From Rhypophila decipiens (taxonomy: Eukaryota; Ascomycota; Sordariomycetes; Sordariales; Naviculisporaceae): 64,000 nt of DNA. A model generated the notes under the pieces. The model was given only the letters and a program-made list of their open reading frames with translations. It did not search any database and was not told where the DNA came from. The DNA lies in contig MU858049.1 of the NCBI GenBank assembly GCA_033297075.1, positions 676,814-740,813 of the forward strand, read 5' to 3'. Shown here in pieces: positions 21,081 to 34,608 of this stretch (the first letter of the stretch is position 1; each line of letters opens with the position of its first letter). The position numbers and the translations under genes were made by a program.

Positions 21081-22596
21081 TTAGTTGTCAGACTCACCAG
21101 TTGTCTGTCGTGTGTCCAAAGGCGAGGGACGAGGTCGTCGCTTGGTTGGACTCTCACTTGATGGTCGGACGGCTCTCGCTCTGGCCGCACGTGGTGTCGA
21201 AGCACAATCGGGGGAAAAGTCCAGTGGTGAGTTCATATCGGCCTTGAGGATTCCCTCTGTAGCGAATGGGTCCTCAGAGGGAAACCGAGGCTTCGCATAG
21301 CTGGCCCTAGAGCTCGCCCGAAGTCGGAGCTCAAAGTCGGAATGGGCTCGGCTATGATATGCGGTCCCAAAAAAGGGGTCTTCGTCGTCCTCTCTGCGAG
21401 CGGTACGTCCTCGCGGCTCCTCTACCGAGGGCTCTCGAACGGATCTGCCTTCGCCCGAATTCACCTTACGCAGAGATACTCCGTTACCCGGCAATGGCTT
21501 GCGTTTGATCTGTCCGCCAGTCATCTGCTGGACCTTGGGCCTGTTTAGATTGACGCCTTCGTTAAGACGCATCTCAATCGAAGCAACTGGTGAGTTCTCT
21601 TGCAAAACCGGCTCCTGCTTGCGCGATGCCTCCTTCGAGCTGCTCGAGCCCAGGTATCGCGACATCTTCTTGAACATGTCCTTTGGTTTCGTGAAGATGG
21701 AAGTCTTGCCCATGGTGACAGAAGTGGTAGCACTGTGAGGAATTTTTCGGGCGGGCGACGGCGCGTTGCCCTTCAGCTTGGCAGTTGCCTCAAGCATTTT
21801 TTGGATCTTTTCATTGATCTCATCGGCGTTAACCGGGCGACTGCGGGCGGCCTCTGGAGTGAGGTTTCCTCGGAGCTTTCTCAGCGGCATGGTGGATGAT
21901 CCGGAAACCATCGGCGGCTGCCCGACAGCCATTGGCGGATGCATTGCGAGAGGATTAGGATGGTTGGCAAAAGGGTTAAACTGCGTGGTTCTCGACTTGG
22001 GTACGGTTGTGGCTGGACCGGGCGGCTGGTACTGTGAAGATGAAACATTCTCTCCGAAGTTCCGCCTCGAGGGTCGTCGACGCAGAGACTGTGTATAGAT
22101 CTCTTCTGCATCACTTCTGGCGCGACGAGGCTCGGGACGGTGTACATATCCATCGCTAGCCTCAAGCTCATCGGCGTCCGCAGGATGGGTCTTGTCCCAG
22201 TGAGGATGCGATATCTTGCTGACAGATGAGCCAGCACCTGATGAAACACGGTGCTCAGAGGCACGATTAGTATCGTCCTCCATGACTCTAGCCATTCTGT
22301 TTCTGCGACGATTCTGAAGTGACGGACGATCTGTACTAGCGGGGAGAAGGTTATCTGTTGACTGATTGGCGTAGAAGATATGAGGCGGTCGAGGAGGGAT
22401 AGGCGGGGCGTCAGAAACTGGAGAAACGAAGGGTTAATATGTGTAATAACGAGCCGTCAGAGGATCAAATGGATAACAAGCCTTGACACTTACGGTCTCG
22501 ATTAACCCGGGATCTGGCCGACAAGTTGGACGCTGACCGGCTAGATTTCAGACCTGAGAACACTCCCCATTTATTGCCTCTGGGGGGGTCCGCCAT
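21081..22596 (-). CDS. Hypothetical basic, Ser/Arg/Pro-rich protein, 479 aa
   Basis: Two exons, 22596-22494 and 22417-21081 (minus strand), with a 76-nt intron (GTAAGT..CCAG). The first exon encodes MADPPRGNKWGVFSGLKSSR, and the junction joins it to a proline patch (APPIPPRPP). Without the intron the frame would start at an internal position and lose the Trp-Gly-Val-Phe start. Most of the protein looks disordered with several basic tracts (RRRNRMAR, RRRPSRR, AARARAVRPSSESPTKRRPRP). Helical segments are DEINEKIQKMLEATAKLKG (about 225-245) and KPKDMFKKMSRYLG (about 270-285). No catalytic motif, signal peptide or membrane segment is seen and I cannot assign a family. The many SP/TP and RxxS sites suggest a phosphorylated scaffold, which is inference. 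Confidence 0.75.
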
Positions 22597-24803
22597 GGTG
22601 TTAGCCGTGGATAGGTTGGGCCCTGAATGGGCATACTTGCCCGTATGTTGTTTCAGATTGTAATTCTTGACAAGAAAGGGCGACTTTGAACTGAGTCACA
22701 AAGCTTCAATCGTCATTCGATATTGTGCTTCCCCGGTAACGAAATACAGACAGCACAAAGGAGCGTTGCTGTGAAAGTAAAGATCGGCTGCGTTGAAGCC
22801 TGTCGCGAAGAAGTTCCTCGACGGCAACGACGCTTTGTGTTTGACGGTGTCGAGAACGAAGAATGAACGACGGGGGTGGGGGAGGAGTCGGAAAGAAAAA
22901 GGTACAGAAAGAGTAGCCGAGCCGTAGAAATGAGTGTTATCCGCAGCTCTGGTGAGGCAGCGCTGCAGAAGAGTGGGAAGTTTCGGCTACGAGGAAAGAG
23001 CGACGGAGAGGAGGAATGTGGTGGACGGTGGATCGTGCTGTGACTTCCGTTTGCCAGGGACATTTTAAATGAGTCGACCGTCGCTCCTTCCCAAGACAAC
23101 TTGGGATGAAATGAGAACAACACTTTTGCATAGGATCCAGCTAGATTCATTTGATAAGCCTTAGTCTGCTTGTTCCGCCTGGTCGCTCTTTCTTCGTCTC
23201 GTAATGCGCTTGGAACAAAGATTATAAAAGGGGGTGGAAGTACACACATATAGTGAAAGGAAGAGCCTCGTTGTAAGCGTCGTGAGTATTGGTCAGGCAT
23301 TCGAGCTTCTATTTCAGCTGTATAAGCCTCTTCACACTACTTGTCTCTTGCTCCCTACGGAACAAGTGGGAGAAATATATAACCTGCCCTTTCCCTGTAA
23401 AATAGGATATAATATCCTGATCTGCTCCCTTTCAAATTATTCAGCTAACGAGTTTCCTCAATCCTCATACCGGTATGGAGAATAGACAGAAGGAAGGAAC
23501 TGACTTGATCCTTCACTCAGTCCGGGTCGAATAACTGGGATCAACGACATATCCATGCCACAGCGATGCCCGACGATAGCAAGATAGAAGAAAGTCACGG
23601 GGCCGAGCTGATGGATCTCGAGCTGGAGTATAATGTATATGCTCTGGTGTACTCGAAGAGCTTGGTAACTGGCATGAAGACATCATCTGACCAATGAAAT
23701 AAGATAGGCTGGCTTTGTCCAGACTCCAAGGGCGCCATCTTGCGAGGTCGTCAGATCGCAGCGGGCTGTATATGTTCATCAGAATGACTTGCCATTTGGA
23801 TCTACCGAGGCTGACATGACCACCCTTCTCTCCCAAGCCTGTCTCAACCGTTTGATACAGGTACATAAAATAGAAAGCTCGCGCTTCATTGGGAGGTGTA
23901 TACATGATCTATTTTTCATATCAGTAGTCACCAAAACATTACCCCTGAGCCTCCGGTAGCAGCAGCAGCTGCCTCAGGCACATTACTAGGCTGAACAGTC
24001 GGGTGAAGCGACTTGGCCTGCAAACCCCGAAAATGATTTCGGATGAGAATATTGAAGTTTATATCCGATGGTCAGAAGATGGGATGTCAAAGAAGGCCCA
24101 ACGGCGTGGACCCGAATAATGGAGCCTGCTTGATATGATATCCTACTCATATACCGTTGGAGCATAGTGAGAATCCAAGTTCAGTTCGCGTATGCTGATA
24201 TTTCGCCACCTTCAAAGTCGAATGCTGATCGAGGTGAATGCCAAGAGTTGACGTTGAAAGGGACCGGGCGATTATGTCAGCAAGCTGGGTGGAGTCATGA
24301 ACTTGGAAATCCCGGCAAAATGATTGGCGAATTCGGTGGCACTGATGTTCAATTCAACCACCACTCACCGAATACCGAGGCCGCGAAAAATCGAGGGCAC
24401 CCCACTTGCCACGGGTCGTTTCACCCGAACTGACAATCATCTGATCTCATCCTCCGGTATCTTTCTGAAAGTGGAAACGGCGTCTGCGGTTTTGAAAGCA
24501 CCATCCCCGGAGGCGAGTTTACTCTGCATTTTGTGTTCGTTTATTTTTCTAGATTGGTTTTTAATTCAACGACCTTCCTCGTCCGGTGGTATCCGGGCCC
24601 GCGGTTCCATAGATTGCCTCTTCTATATACATCCCCTCCCGGCCCTCGTCGCAATTACCCGGCGCATTCGCTCGCTTGTCAGCACGTGTCCTTCAATTAT
24701 CAATAAATTCTTGCGACTCTTTGACCTGTCAACCGCCGAGTGACTAGTTGATCGATTCTTGCGACCAGCTCAAACCCAGAAGTCCAATCGAATTTGCGAT
24801 ACA
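22597..24803. other. Intergenic, 2.2 kb
   Basis: Divergent promoter region between the 21081 gene and the porphobilinogen synthase gene. Frames of 195 (23300-22713, minus) and 130 codons (23905-23513, minus) exist but show no domain or secondary-structure pattern; I do not call them. A CTATATAC word at 24632 is a possible core promoter for the downstream gene. Confidence 0.4.
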
Positions 24804-26018
<1,215 letters not shown>

Positions 26019-27402
26019 GGCGTGAATGGGGCGATGGGTGGACTGACATTGGACAACAGGACGATGAGATGTCGGTCTGTAAATCTAGAGCAGAGACGGC
26101 GCGGCTGTGACTGGTGTGGCAATCGGTTTTTGTGCAGGCGTTTGGTGTCTGGTTTATGGAGTACAAAGAAATGTTTTGAAACGAACCATGAAGATATGGC
26201 ATGTCGGGTGGACTTTTTGTGTTGGGAGGCACGGAGCGAGGGTCAAAATTCCACTTTTTGGTATAAACGGGTATATAATACAAAATCGGGACCGCATAAA
26301 CGTATGGCAAACAGGTACCCGTCAAGCCAGGGGAGAATTGTTTGGGAAATCAGTCTTTGATGCCCATGTGAAGCATTCATGGGAGCAAGCCGAGAGACAA
26401 TTTGGCTAGCGTTTGCCTGGGCTGTCCGCCCGTCCTCCCCGTCCCAGCTTCACTAAGCCCGGGGATCATGTGTTGATCAAGGGCCGCGCACCCCTGAAGG
26501 CTCAAGAGCGATGTAAGTCACATAGCCTACCTCGTGCACACGATACTGGTTGAAGATATTCGCTATCAGTGCAATGCTGGCAGCTCTGATCGGTGACCGA
26601 AGCCAACCCCTTATTGATCTCAGGCTACCAACCAACATGCGCTTTCTTTATTTCCTTTACACCCGGGACCTTGTTTGCGCACCAACCGGTCTATATATAT
26701 GATCAAAGCCGACAACCGGCCCTCAAACCACCTCTTGGACGATGCAGGATGGGTCCTAGACGCCCCGTTGGATACTAGCCCAAGAGTCTGAACATGGCCA
26801 TACTCTCGCACAACTGGGGACGACCATCCTGCAGCCAGCTGATGCGGCTCAATCAACCGTTGAATCTAAAACTCAACAGTATGAATAATACCCCGGAGAC
26901 GTACTATATTTGGATTCCTCGTACGGGTTCCACTCTTTCCAGTCGGGTCCGGCTCCTTTGGTGAAGGAGACTAAGGTAGCCTCCTATCCTGATTTCTCGC
27001 CATCGGGCTTTCTCTGGTTGTTCCTCTCATATATGACTTCCCTTTTATTGTCGTTTGCCCATTCTGCCTCGTTGCATTCTTTCTTCTCCAGCACGCCTCT
27101 CGTTTCGCATAATCTCATTGTTCACTCGCTTTTTCTTTTCCACGTTCGCTTTGCCTTTCTAGATACAGATATGAGGCACAGCGTTTAAGAGAGAAACTGT
27201 CTCCAGATCTTGTCTATTGCCTTCAGTCGTTACGGGTGTCTTTATATATCTCAGTCACTCGTTTATACCTTGTTTTCTCGATACTCTCGTTTCATCAGCC
27301 GTCCCTCTCTGTCCACCTAATATCACAATAATACTCTTTAATATCCAGCCTTGCTCCTCAACATCATCAACCCAAAACGGTCTTGCCACTACTTCGAACC
27401 AA
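26019..27402. other. Intergenic with leader of the acyltransferase gene
   Basis: The left part is the porphobilinogen synthase 3' UTR. Near 26691 a CTATATATATG word is a possible TATA element. The last ~300 bp is CT-rich and probably the transcribed leader. No coding frame is recognised. Confidence 0.45.
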
Positions 27403-29313
27403 ATGAACGGCCACGCAGTCTCAATACACTCCCTCCAAGAGGAGAGCGCAGCCCTACTGGAAGAGAAATCCCTCTCCGATATAGAAAGCGACGCCGGCCG
27501 GGCTGACCTAGAATCTCGCTTTCCTTCTTCCCACAGCATCATCACCGATGCCGCCCCCTTTCACCAAAAGAAATTCAAACCAAAAGCAACATGGCAGACC
27601 ACCCTAACCCGAATACTCGACAGTCTCCGATCAACCCTCGTCCGAACATTTATATTTCTCCTCCCCTCCTTCATCACCTCCTCCATCTCACACAATCCCA
27701 AAGTGAAAAAGAAGAAGCCAGGTCCAACAGCCTACCTAGACGGGATGCGCGGCCTCGCAGCGCTAATAGTCTTCTTCTGCCACTACTTCTACACCTGCTT
27801 CGTCATAGCGCAATCCTACGGGTACGACGGCTTGTCAAACCATCACATCCTCAAGCTCCCCATAATCCGCCTCTTCTACCAGGGCCCGCCCATGGTGGCC
27901 GTGTTCTTTGTCATTTCCGGCTATGCGCTCAGTTTGAAACCTCTCAAGCTTGTTCGCTCCAGAGACTACGGTTCGTTGCTGGCGACTATCTCGTCGCTCA
28001 TCTTTCGACGCGGGTTTCGGCTCTTTCTGCCGACGTTTATTTCTACGTTGATGATTATGGTGTTATTGAGGGTGGGAGCGTACGAATGGACGAGGGAGTT
28101 TGCGTATGACGATCTGTACATGCGCAACGTGCAGGAGATTCATTACGAGAGAATGAACTCGACTGCTGAGCAGATGGCGGATTGGGGGAGGGAAATGTTT
28201 AGGTTCGTGCATATCTGGGACTGGGACGCGTACGAGGGGTCTACGGCTATTGATGTCCATCTGTGGACGATTCCTGTCGAGTTCAGGGCGTCGATGATGT
28301 TGTTTCTTACGTTGCTTGGGACGGCGAGGTTGAAGACGGTTTGGAGGTTTGTTTTTGTTGGGGCGGTGATGGGTTTCGTTTATAGGAGTGCGCGGTGGGA
28401 GATGGTTTTGTTTTATATGGGCATGGTTTTTGCCGAGTGGGATTTGGTTAGGGGCGTCCATAATTCACCTTCGGGGACGAGAGAAGAAGGTGCAGCAGAA
28501 GCAGCAGCATATCAACTTGAGGTTTTGGATGGGCTTGAACAACAGGGGATAGAAATGGACGGCGAGACGATAGCAGGATCGGAAGAAGGGGGCGGCAGCT
28601 CGCGGGGGGGATCTCTTGGGCTCGACAGAGATGTACAAGTCCTTTTCGTCGACGACGGCGACGACACAGAAAAGACTCGTACGAGACGACGACCACCAAT
28701 TCGACTCCGCCTCCTCGGCCGCCCAATCCTGACAAAAGCCTGGTGGATTGCAGTCAGTATCCTCGCAATGTACCTCATGTCCCAGCCCGACCAAGGCGGC
28801 GAGGAGACACCCGGCTGGGTAACCCTCACCCGGTGGATTCCAAAATGGTGGTACGCCCCTACCAAATACCAACAGCAACTCTCTTCCTGCTCTTCCCCAG
28901 AAGAAAATGAAACCGAACAAGAAGCGTTGTTGTTCGGTCAGGGACAAGACCAATACCGGTATTACCAATCCCTAGGCGCGATCCTAATGGTCCTGTCCGC
29001 CTCCCGATCTCTCTTTTGGCAAAACATCTTTAACTCAGCTCCCATCCAGTACCTGGGCAAGATTAGCTATGCCATTTACTTGATGCACGGCCCGGTGCTG
29101 CACACCGTCGGGTACGCGATTGAACGGTTTGTGTGGATGAACATCACCGGTGTCGAGACGGACAGGGCTTATGTTGCGGGCTTTGGATTGGCTAGTCTGT
29201 TGGTCGTGCCGATTGTGGTTTGGGTCTCGGATGTTTTCTGGCGGGCCGTTGATGAGCCTGTTGTTAGGTTTGGTAAGTGGCTGGAGGGGGGGTGTACGGT
29301 TAGTATGGACTGA
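27403..29313 (+). CDS. Acyltransferase-3 family integral membrane protein, 636 aa
   Basis: Single exon. The start is the ATG at 27403 (AACCAAATGAACG); the frame is open further upstream but only from a non-ATG codon. After a ~110-residue cytosolic N-terminus with Lys-rich KVKKKKPGP, the acyltransferase-3 signature begins: YLDGMRGLAALIVFFCHYF, with the catalytic-type His about residue 127. GPPMVAVFFVISGYALSLKP (about 163-182) follows, then IFRRGFRLFLPTF and IDVHLWTIPVEF, all typical of the family. About ten hydrophobic segments are visible. An acidic/Gly-rich loop of ~80 residues (about 355-435) interrupts the membrane core. The C-terminus carries YLGKISYAIYLMHGP. Family members O-acylate sugars, sterols or secondary metabolites across membranes; the substrate cannot be told here. 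The neighbours suggest no pathway. Confidence 0.85.
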   Translation: MNGHAVSIHSLQEESAALLEEKSLSDIESDAGRADLESRFPSSHSIITDAAPFHQKKFKPKATWQTTLTRILDSLRSTLVRTFIFLLPSFITSSISHNPKVKKKKPGPTAYLDGMRGLAALIVFFCHYFYTCFVIAQSYGYDGLSNHHILKLPIIRLFYQGPPMVAVFFVISGYALSLKPLKLVRSRDYGSLLATISSLIFRRGFRLFLPTFISTLMIMVLLRVGAYEWTREFAYDDLYMRNVQEIHYERMNSTAEQMADWGREMFRFVHIWDWDAYEGSTAIDVHLWTIPVEFRASMMLFLTLLGTARLKTVWRFVFVGAVMGFVYRSARWEMVLFYMGMVFAEWDLVRGVHNSPSGTREEGAAEAAAYQLEVLDGLEQQGIEMDGETIAGSEEGGGSSRGGSLGLDRDVQVLFVDDGDDTEKTRTRRRPPIRLRLLGRPILTKAWWIAVSILAMYLMSQPDQGGEETPGWVTLTRWIPKWWYAPTKYQQQLSSCSSPEENETEQEALLFGQGQDQYRYYQSLGAILMVLSASRSLFWQNIFNSAPIQYLGKISYAIYLMHGPVLHTVGYAIERFVWMNITGVETDRAYVAGFGLASLLVVPIVVWVSDVFWRAVDEPVVRFGKWLEGGCTVSMD

Positions 29314-30205
29314 TGTGAAATGAGAGGAGTGTAAGGGGGTAATTCAGTGAGGCAGTGTAATGGCTGTTTGTTGTCTTGGTTGAAGAGTCAAGTTTTGGTT
29401 TCTTTCTTCTTTCTTTCTTTTGTCAGGTTTTGGTCCATGGCTGGGTTGTTTTGTTTACTTTGCCTTTGTTGTGTTTGAGCCAGCCGCACATCGTCATGGG
29501 TTTTGAGCTTCAAGTTTCATCCAAGAGGAATGAGTCGTGGCTATAATTCTTTGTTTGTGAGCTGGATTCAGTTGACATCCTTAATCTCTAATCATAATAA
29601 AGCATTACGACGTAGTTAATTCTTGACACTAAAATTTGCTTCTCATATCCTGCAAAGAGCCCCTGATCATGAACGGGTGAAGGGTCCAAACTGGATTTCT
29701 TGGCATTCAGGGGCTTGTATCACTCTGTTCTCGCTGCTGTCTTTCCATATCGTCCATGTCCCCCACGATACATATCAATACAACCCAGTGCAGTCGAGAC
29801 AGAAAAAGGCCCTTGAAGGTCCAAGTATTTAATGATTTTTATGGTCCTCGTTCGTGTCCGGCTCAAGGTTTTCCTTCCCTCCAAAAGTCCCATTCCCATA
29901 ACTTTGTGCCATAGCTATCCAGTTCTCCAGGCCGTGATAGATCATCAGCTCTGCAGAGTTCCTATCAATAAAAACTGTTGTGAAATGCGACGCGTTCAAG
30001 AATAATGCCTGCGCCTTTATCAGAATGAACCGTTATCATTTCAAGCCCATCGTGAAAACATCAACTCCTTTAATTTTCTTTGCCCAGATAACAACAAACA
30101 AGGCTGTCTAGAAAGAAAAGGTGTAAATGGGATGTATAATGGGGACCCGTGATGACACATATAAAGTCGTAGAGAGAGCACAACCGAATTTCTTCTTGCT
30201 TCAGT
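29314..30205. other. Convergent 3' flanks, no gene
   Basis: Shared 3' region of the acyltransferase (+) and eIF3f (-) genes. It includes a TTTCTTCTTTCTTTCTTTTG stretch and no coding frame. Confidence 0.5.
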
Positions 30206-31439
30206 CTACTCATTGCTCTCTCTAGGTTCCCTAGGCTCTCCCCGTTGACCGCCTCCTCTGCCACCGCCGCGACCGCCACGCTTGCCTCCCCTGGATGGCC
30301 TGCCACCCTCTTGCTTGGCGCCCTCCTCACCCTCCTTCTTCTCGCCTTCCTTCTCGCCTCCAACCAATGGCGCGGTGGCCAAGCGTTGGGCCAGCTCGAT
30401 CTGTGTCCGGATCGTGTTCGCAAGGTAGGATACCATAAGCACGTCCTGGATGTGGTTGTTGAAGTCGTTCTCGATTGCCGTTGGCGCAACCTTGGGAGCA
30501 AGTGAGAGGGCATTCATAAGATATTGCCCCAATGCGTGGTTGCCTTCCCGCTCCTCGTCCATAACGTCTCCAACAAAGCCACTAACTCGCTCGAGGAGGT
30601 CTGATACCGTCTCGAGAGCCTGGGCCAGGTTCTCGATATCGGAAACAATAGGCGCAGACCGGTTCTCGTTCTCGGCGGCGGCGGTGACGCTGCCCAGCGC
30701 CGCCCGCTCAGCATCGGTAAAGAGGAGCTTGTGGGGCACCTCGATAAAGAGACAAGACTCGGCGGCGCGTTCGGCATTGACGGCAACAGGGGCCGAGATA
30801 TACGTCTTGGTCTCGATGGCCTGGCCGGCCTCGGTGCTGATAGTAAGGTGGACGGCAGGGTGAGGAAAGGTGCCGGTCTCGGGGGAGGCGAAGAAGTTCT
30901 GGATCAGGGCGCTGAAGCTGTTGAGCTCGTGCGATGTCGTGTACCAACCGAGGAGGGTCTCGCGCGGCGATGCCTTGAGTGTGAGGGCGAGCATATTTTT
31001 TTGGTATTCGACGTCCACCTCGACCTGGTCCTCGTTCTCGGTGTGGGGGATAGCAAAGGTGCTGCGCACTTCGACCTCGCTTCCATCTTCGCTGCGAATA
31101 CCGACGAGGGCACCGATCACTCGTGTCGACTGCGTGTCACGGATATCTCGTCTGACGGCATGGTCGATTATGGAGAAGACAGCCTATCGTAACTTTGTGT
31201 TAGGAACATGGAAGGCAATGAAAAACCCCGATCGCAACTCCTTCCCAGTTCATGGTACAATATCATATCACCGAACCGGAGCAGAAGAAGTCGGATGGTA
31301 GGTGGGGGGCTCGATCTCGAATTGTACGCACTTGAGGTTGGATGTTGACGGCAAGCGGGGCACTGCTGCCGCCGTAACCCAGGACGCTGGGGGCAAGCGG
31401 CCGAGCCAGATGGACGAAGTGTTCTTGATCGATAGCCAT
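30206..31439 (-). CDS. Translation initiation factor eIF3 subunit F, 361 aa
   Basis: Two exons, 31439-31332 and 31183-30206 (minus strand), with a 148-nt intron (GTGCGT..ATAG) between NIQPQ and [12 protein letters not shown]. The protein is the MPN-domain subunit F of eIF3, which helps assemble the 43S pre-initiation complex in the cytosol. The MPN fold runs from about residue 8 ([13 protein letters not shown]) to 150: [32 protein letters not shown] and HLTISTE are typical. The JAMM metal ligands are not all present, as usual for subunit F. The C-terminal helical part ([27 protein letters not shown]) matches the family. An RGG-type tail ([16 protein letters not shown]) ends the protein and is an addition suited to RNA contact. 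It shares a ~470-bp divergent promoter with the UTP25 gene. Confidence 0.92.
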
Positions 31440-31910
31440 GTTGGAGGATTGGCAATGTATTTTCCCTCTCGGTGCCTGGATCAGAATCGCAAAATGAGGT
31501 CGAGGCGGTGTGGCTGGGGAAAAAGGTCACTGATGGCACGGCAAAAGCAACACTATTCCTTGAAAAAGGCAGCGGCAGAGGAGGTTCACAAAACTTCGCT
31601 GTTCTTGCAGTTGCCCACTTCGAAATGGTGGGTCCCCGCCATCCCAAACGTTAATTTTTGGTTTTGCGGGCTGCGGGACCTTTGTGGTTGTGCGCGCTAA
31701 GATAAGAGCCCGATAAGCCATCGACTGGAAACTTTTCGAGGCTAGAGTGGGGTGGCTCTGACTTGATTGGCAGATGGCAGGGACTTGTCTGCAAGGCTGA
31801 CAAAATATTCCTGAACTTTTTCCCAAGGTCAACATTCACGTCCAAGTCTGTCCAGCGGTTATTGCACACACCGACTTTGTTCCCTGACTGAAAAATTATA
31901 CCAAAATTCA
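31440..31910. promoter_or_regulatory. Divergent promoter between eIF3f and UTP25
   Basis: The 471 bp between the two ATGs (31439 and 31911) has no coding frame and no TATA box, fitting a housekeeping bidirectional promoter. Both products serve translation capacity (initiation and small-subunit assembly), so co-expression is plausible. Confidence 0.5.
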
Positions 31911-34258
31911 ATGGCACCACCAGGTGGTCGTTCAGGAGGCCGGGCGGGTTTCCGAGGTGGTCAGTCAGGTTTTCGAGGAGGCGGTAGAGGACGAGGAGGA
32001 CCAGCAAGAGGGCGGGGCTCATTCAGGGGTGGTGCAACGAGAGGAGCTGAAAGGGGAAGGGGAAGAGGGAGAGGGAGAGGAGGACGAGCGGGCCCAGCAG
32101 CAGGACCAAGACAGCCCCGGTTCAATGACGCCAGAATGGGAGGTGGAAGTGACGAGGAGGATGAGGACTTGCCTGACGCTGAATCCGAGCCGGAGGAGGA
32201 GATCAGCTCTGACGAGGAGGAAGAGGAAGAACCACAACCACCAGCCCAGGCTTATCTGAGTCTGATGAAGAGTTTAGCGGAAAGTGCGCCTAACAAAGCC
32301 AAGCGGAGGAAGCTGGACCATCAACCGTCGGCCGAGGAGACACCCAAGACGACAGGGCCAAAACCTCAAGCCGAAACCGAGGCAGAAGAGACCAAAGTAC
32401 AAAAACCACAAGGATCTGGAGAGGATCCAGACTTTGTGGATGAGGCAGACGGAGAGGAAGAAGACCAAGTGGATGAAGCGGCAATCGAAGACCTCTTCGA
32501 CCAGGATGACGATCTAGATGCCGAAGATCCTTTCGAGGTTCACTTTGACTCACCCAAAGATGACGTGGTGCAACCGAGGATAAAGGCCATCAAGGAAGGT
32601 GGATGGACGAACCAGAGAGCAATTCAAAACTCCCTGAGGATTCAACTCAGCGTTCCGAAAGTCGAACCCACACAAGAGCAGCCATTGCCAAGCCCTATCA
32701 CCGGGATTGCTGACCTCAAGCTGAAAAAGAGACTCGAGGAATCCATGGCGCCGAAAAGGGCGAAATTTGATGCTGTCGAGCAGACTGTAGCGCCACTGCT
32801 GTTCAACTATCACGACTTGTTGTACTGTGACCGGACAGTGGCCGGAGGTCAGAGTGTGAGGAGGATGGCCTGCCTTCATGCCTTGAACCATCTCTTCAAG
32901 TAAGTGACTCCTGACATGGAAGAATAACAAATACCATTTAACTAACAATACCCAGAACCCGTGACCGGATCATAAAGAACAACGCCAAACTATCCAAGCA
33001 CCAAGGCGAAGACGACCTCGAGCTACGAGACCAGGGCTTCACTCGCCCAAAAGTCCTCATGCTCCTCCCCACCCGCCAGTCCTGCGTGAAAATGGTAGAC
33101 ATGATCACGTCCATCTGCGAGCCCGCCCAACAAGAAAACCGCAAACGCTTCGACGATAGCTACGTCGAGAAGCACACCAAATTCTCCGACGACAAAGCCG
33201 AAGACTTTCGCGACCTCTTCTACGGCAACCAAGACGACATATTCCGCCTAGGCCTGAAATTCACCCGCAAGACAGTCAAGTATTTCTCGCAGTTCTACAA
33301 CTCAGACATCATCTTCGCCTCGCCCCTCGGTCTCAAAATGGCAATCGGATCCATCGAAGAAGAAAAAAAACTCGACTACGATTTCCTGTCCTCCATCGAG
33401 TTAGTAGTCCTCGACCAAGCCGACGCATTGCTGATGCAAAACTGGGACCACGTCGTGTTCATATTCAAGTACCTCAACCTCACCCCCCGCGAATCCCACG
33501 GCTTCGACGTCACCCGCGCCCGCCACTGGTACCTCGACGACCACGCAAAATACTACCGACAAACCGCCATCTTCTCCTCCTTCAACACGCCCGAGATGAC
33601 CGAGCTATTCCGCACATCCTGCCAAAACTGGGCGGGCAAAGCCCGTCTGCAGCCGGAATACCAAGGCGTGCTATCCACCCTCCCGATAAAGGTAAAACAG
33701 ACTTTTAGCAGATTCGACGCCTATTCAGTGGCTGCCGAGCCCGACGCGCGGTTCGAGTATTTCACCAAGGCAATCCTGCCGAGCATTGCAAAACGAGGCA
33801 AAGACGCCGCCGGAACGTTGCTCTTCGTCCCGTCATATTTCGATTTTGTAAGAGTGAGGAACTACTTTGCCAACAACCCCGCCGCGGAAACCATCACCTT
33901 TGGCACAATCTGCGAACACACCGATGTCCCGGTTGCCTCGCGCGCAAGGTCTTACTTTCTAGACGGTCGGTACCGTGTCTTGATCTACACCGAGCGAGCG
34001 CACCATTTCATGAGATACCAGATCAGAGGCGTCAAGAGGGTCATCTTTTATGCGTTGCCGGATAATCCGCTTTTTTACAAAGAGATTGCGGGCGGGTATT
34101 TGGCCAAGAGCGAGCAGAGCATGTTGCTCGAGGCTGGGAGGGGCACCGTCAAGTGTTTGTTTTCGCGCTATGATGCCATGAAGTTGGAACGGATTGTGGG
34201 CACCAAGAGGGTTGGCAAGATGATTGCCGAGCAGGGGGATACTTTTGATTTTGTGTAG
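31911..34258 (+). CDS. UTP25: U3 snoRNP-associated protein UTP25 (digestive-organ-expansion-factor family), 763 aa
   Basis: Two exons, 31911-32899 and 32956-34258, with a 56-nt intron (GTAAGT..CCCAG, branch word CTAAC). The junction gives [17 protein letters not shown]25 is a nucleolar factor of the SSU processome with a degenerate DEAD-like fold (DUF1253), needed for 18S rRNA processing. The N-terminus (residues 5-65) is an RGG/GR-rich tract, followed by two acidic blocks (about 83-112 and 170-210). The conserved domain shows [12 protein letters not shown] (about 301-312), [92 protein letters not shown] and [18 protein letters not shown]. The helicase motifs are degraded, as usual for this family. 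The RGG extension is longer than I would expect, a modest individual feature. Confidence 0.92.
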
Positions 34259-34608
34259 ATTATGGTTGGCTATGTATGGATGGTTAGAGTCAAAGTGTAA
34301 TGCGAGTCGATATGAAAGTATAGCAACATTCTTGCTATATAGCCATGTCCAAATATTGATATACATATACTTTTGGGCTCTTATATCCGCCAATTTCTGG
34401 ATAGGATGTGCCCGAATAACATGTACAGTAAGCAAACAAAGCTCCAAACAGACCCGCAATCATGAAGCAGTTGATCTACAAACAACGTCGCCCGTTTTTC
34501 TTCCCAGACGTACCAGGCAAGTCTAAGCGACCTCCAAGAACGATAAAATAAGAAAAAAGGCACGGAATTTAAACCGTATCAAGATGAAAGAAACGGAAAT
34601 GAACAGTT
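34259..34608. other. Convergent 3' flanks, no gene
   Basis: Shared 3' region of UTP25 (+) and MIC12-like (-). No coding frame. Confidence 0.5.

Noticed and set aside
22713..23300. 195-codon minus-strand frame
   Set aside because: It lies in the divergent promoter region of two clear genes, its sequence has no domain-like pattern and its composition is irregular. No support as a gene.
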